From the NCBI GenBank assembly GCA_017615375.1, contig JAGAAH010000083.1:1-13590 (forward strand): a stretch of DNA of 13,590 bases, read 5' to 3'. The stretch comes from Lachnospiraceae bacterium. GTDB taxonomy: Bacteria > Bacillota > Clostridia > Lachnospirales > Lachnospiraceae. The stretch's first letter is position 1. Every line of letters begins with the position of its first letter. The translations under genes and the position numbers were made by a program. Shown here piece by piece: positions 12,656 to 13,590 of the stretch. The notes beneath the pieces are model-generated. The model had not been told where the DNA came from. It searched no databases and saw only the letters and a list, made by a program, of their open reading frames with translations.

Positions 12656-13590
12656 TTGGGCGCAGAAGAGAGCATATTGATTAAAGGTGGTCGAATACTT
12701 GACCCGAAGAATAAAATCGATAAAACAGGCGATATTTTGATTAAGGATGGGAAGATAGCGGCAGTTTCCGATAATATTACGGAAGTTGCAGGGCGTGTCA
12801 TTGATGCCAAGGGTATGTATGTTATGCCGGGACTTATAGATCTTCATGTACACTTAAGAGACCCGGGACTTACAGAGAAAGAAACGGTTGAGACAGGTTG
12901 CGCAGCGGCTGTTAACGGTGGTTTTACCACTATATTTGCCATGCCTAATACCAAACCTACTGCAGATAATCCCGAAATTATAAAAGATGTACAGGAGCGC
13001 GGTGCAAAGTCAGGTATTACGGTATACCAGGTAGGAGCAATTACAAAAGGGCAAAAGGGTGAAGAATTGTCCGATATAGAGGGAATGTTTAATGCGGGCT
13101 GCATAGCTTTGTCCGAAGACGGAAAGTCGGTTATGAATTCCAATATATACAGGGATGCCATGCGACTTGCAGCAAAATACAATCATCCGATATTGGCACA
13201 TTGCGAAGATATTAATCTTGTTAACGGCGGCGTTATGAATATGGATGAGAATTCCGAGCGTCTCGGTATGAAAGGCATAAGTAATGCGGTAGAAGATGTT
13301 ATCGTTGCAAGAGATATTCTTCTTGCAAAAGAAACAGGAGCAACATTGCATCTTTGCCATTGTTCTACGGAAGACAGCGTCAAAATGGTAGAAGCTGCAA
13401 AGCGTGAAGGGATTAAAGTAACTGCGGAAGTTTGCCCGCATCATTTTACGCTTTCATCGGACGATATTGCGGTAGATGATGCAAATTATAAGATGAATCC
13501 GCCACTTCGTTCAAAAAAAGATGTAGAAGCCTTGAAAAATGGTCTTCATAGCGATATTATGGATGTAATATCTACTGACCACGCACCACA
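12656..13590 (+). CDS. pyrC: dihydroorotase, type I (3' truncated by window)
   Basis: The frame opens at TTG 12656, 8 bases after GGAGG (12643-12647), and stays open to the window end (311 codons seen of about 420-430 expected). The start gives a normal N-terminus (ILIKGGRILDPKNKID). Amidohydrolase motifs are in order: the metal-binding HVH at H64/H66 in DLHVHLRDPG, then MPNTKPT, LSEDGKSV, the ligand His in LAHCED, HLCHCST, EVCPHHF, NPPLR, and STDHAP at the very end. These define the class I dihydroorotases of Gram-positive bacteria, which interconvert carbamoyl aspartate and dihydroorotate in pyrimidine synthesis. Allantoinase and hydantoinase share the fold, but NPPLR and LRDPG favour dihydroorotase. 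Other pyr genes would be expected downstream. No separate promoter is evident after the upstream terminator, and no PyrR-type leader fits in the short gap. Confidence 0.92.
   Translation, partial: MGAEESILIKGGRILDPKNKIDKTGDILIKDGKIAAVSDNITEVAGRVIDAKGMYVMPGLIDLHVHLRDPGLTEKETVETGCAAAVNGGFTTIFAMPNTKPTADNPEIIKDVQERGAKSGITVYQVGAITKGQKGEELSDIEGMFNAGCIALSEDGKSVMNSNIYRDAMRLAAKYNHPILAHCEDINLVNGGVMNMDENSERLGMKGISNAVEDVIVARDILLAKETGATLHLCHCSTEDSVKMVEAAKREGIKVTAEVCPHHFTLSSDDIAVDDANYKMNPPLRSKKDVEALKNGLHSDIMDVISTDHAP

Overview
The window looks like ordinary chromosome from a low-to-moderate-GC anaerobic Firmicute, most likely a Lachnospiraceae (Butyrivibrio/Roseburia/Eubacterium type). The reasons are the strong AGGAGG ribosome sites, AGA/CTT/GAA-rich codons, TTG and GTG start codons, a class III (anaerobic) ribonucleotide reductase with no aerobic one in sight, and a NatA/NatB-like ABC exporter. 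This placement is inference from sequence style; no marker gene settles it. Every gene recognised reads on the + strand.

Layout. (1) 1-1839: the 3' end of folC, a 48-residue small protein gene (359-505) and a membrane-anchored TPR protein (520-1839), tightly packed as one operon. (2) 1919-3325: a dihydrolipoyl dehydrogenase gene, preceded by a terminator-like hairpin that touches its Shine-Dalgarno and followed by a clear intrinsic terminator. (3) 3388-3836: a roughly 450-base gap holding a regular array of six imperfect palindromes (37-nt units every 53-54 bp, 3395-3700), a possible 15-codon micro-ORF and a promoter for the next gene. (4) 3837-5009: an alanyl-tRNA editing (AlaX-L type) protein. 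(5) 5024-5158: a strongly self-complementary element that folds on paper into a three-way-junction RNA. (6) 5193-7676: an ABC ATPase, an ABC-2 permease (1-nt overlap) and a flavin-reductase-domain protein, followed by a hairpin. (7) 7726-10042: a perfect consensus promoter drives a TPR lipoprotein and hflX. (8) 10061-12584: a promoter with NrdR-box-like sequence, then an NrdD with an N-terminal ATP cone and a C-terminal redoxin-like fusion, closed by a strong terminator. (9) 12656 to the window end: pyrC (dihydroorotase), truncated by the window.

The genes are mostly housekeeping: folate, dNTP and pyrimidine supply, tRNA quality control, ribosome rescue, export and envelope TPR proteins. No phage, IS, CRISPR or defence system was seen. 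The least explained parts are non-coding: the 54-bp palindrome array (3395-3700) and the three-way-junction element (5024-5158). The latter sits in the middle of a patch (about 4800-5400) where codon choice shifts toward C-ending codons. The nrdD-redoxin fusion is the most informative protein-level observation.
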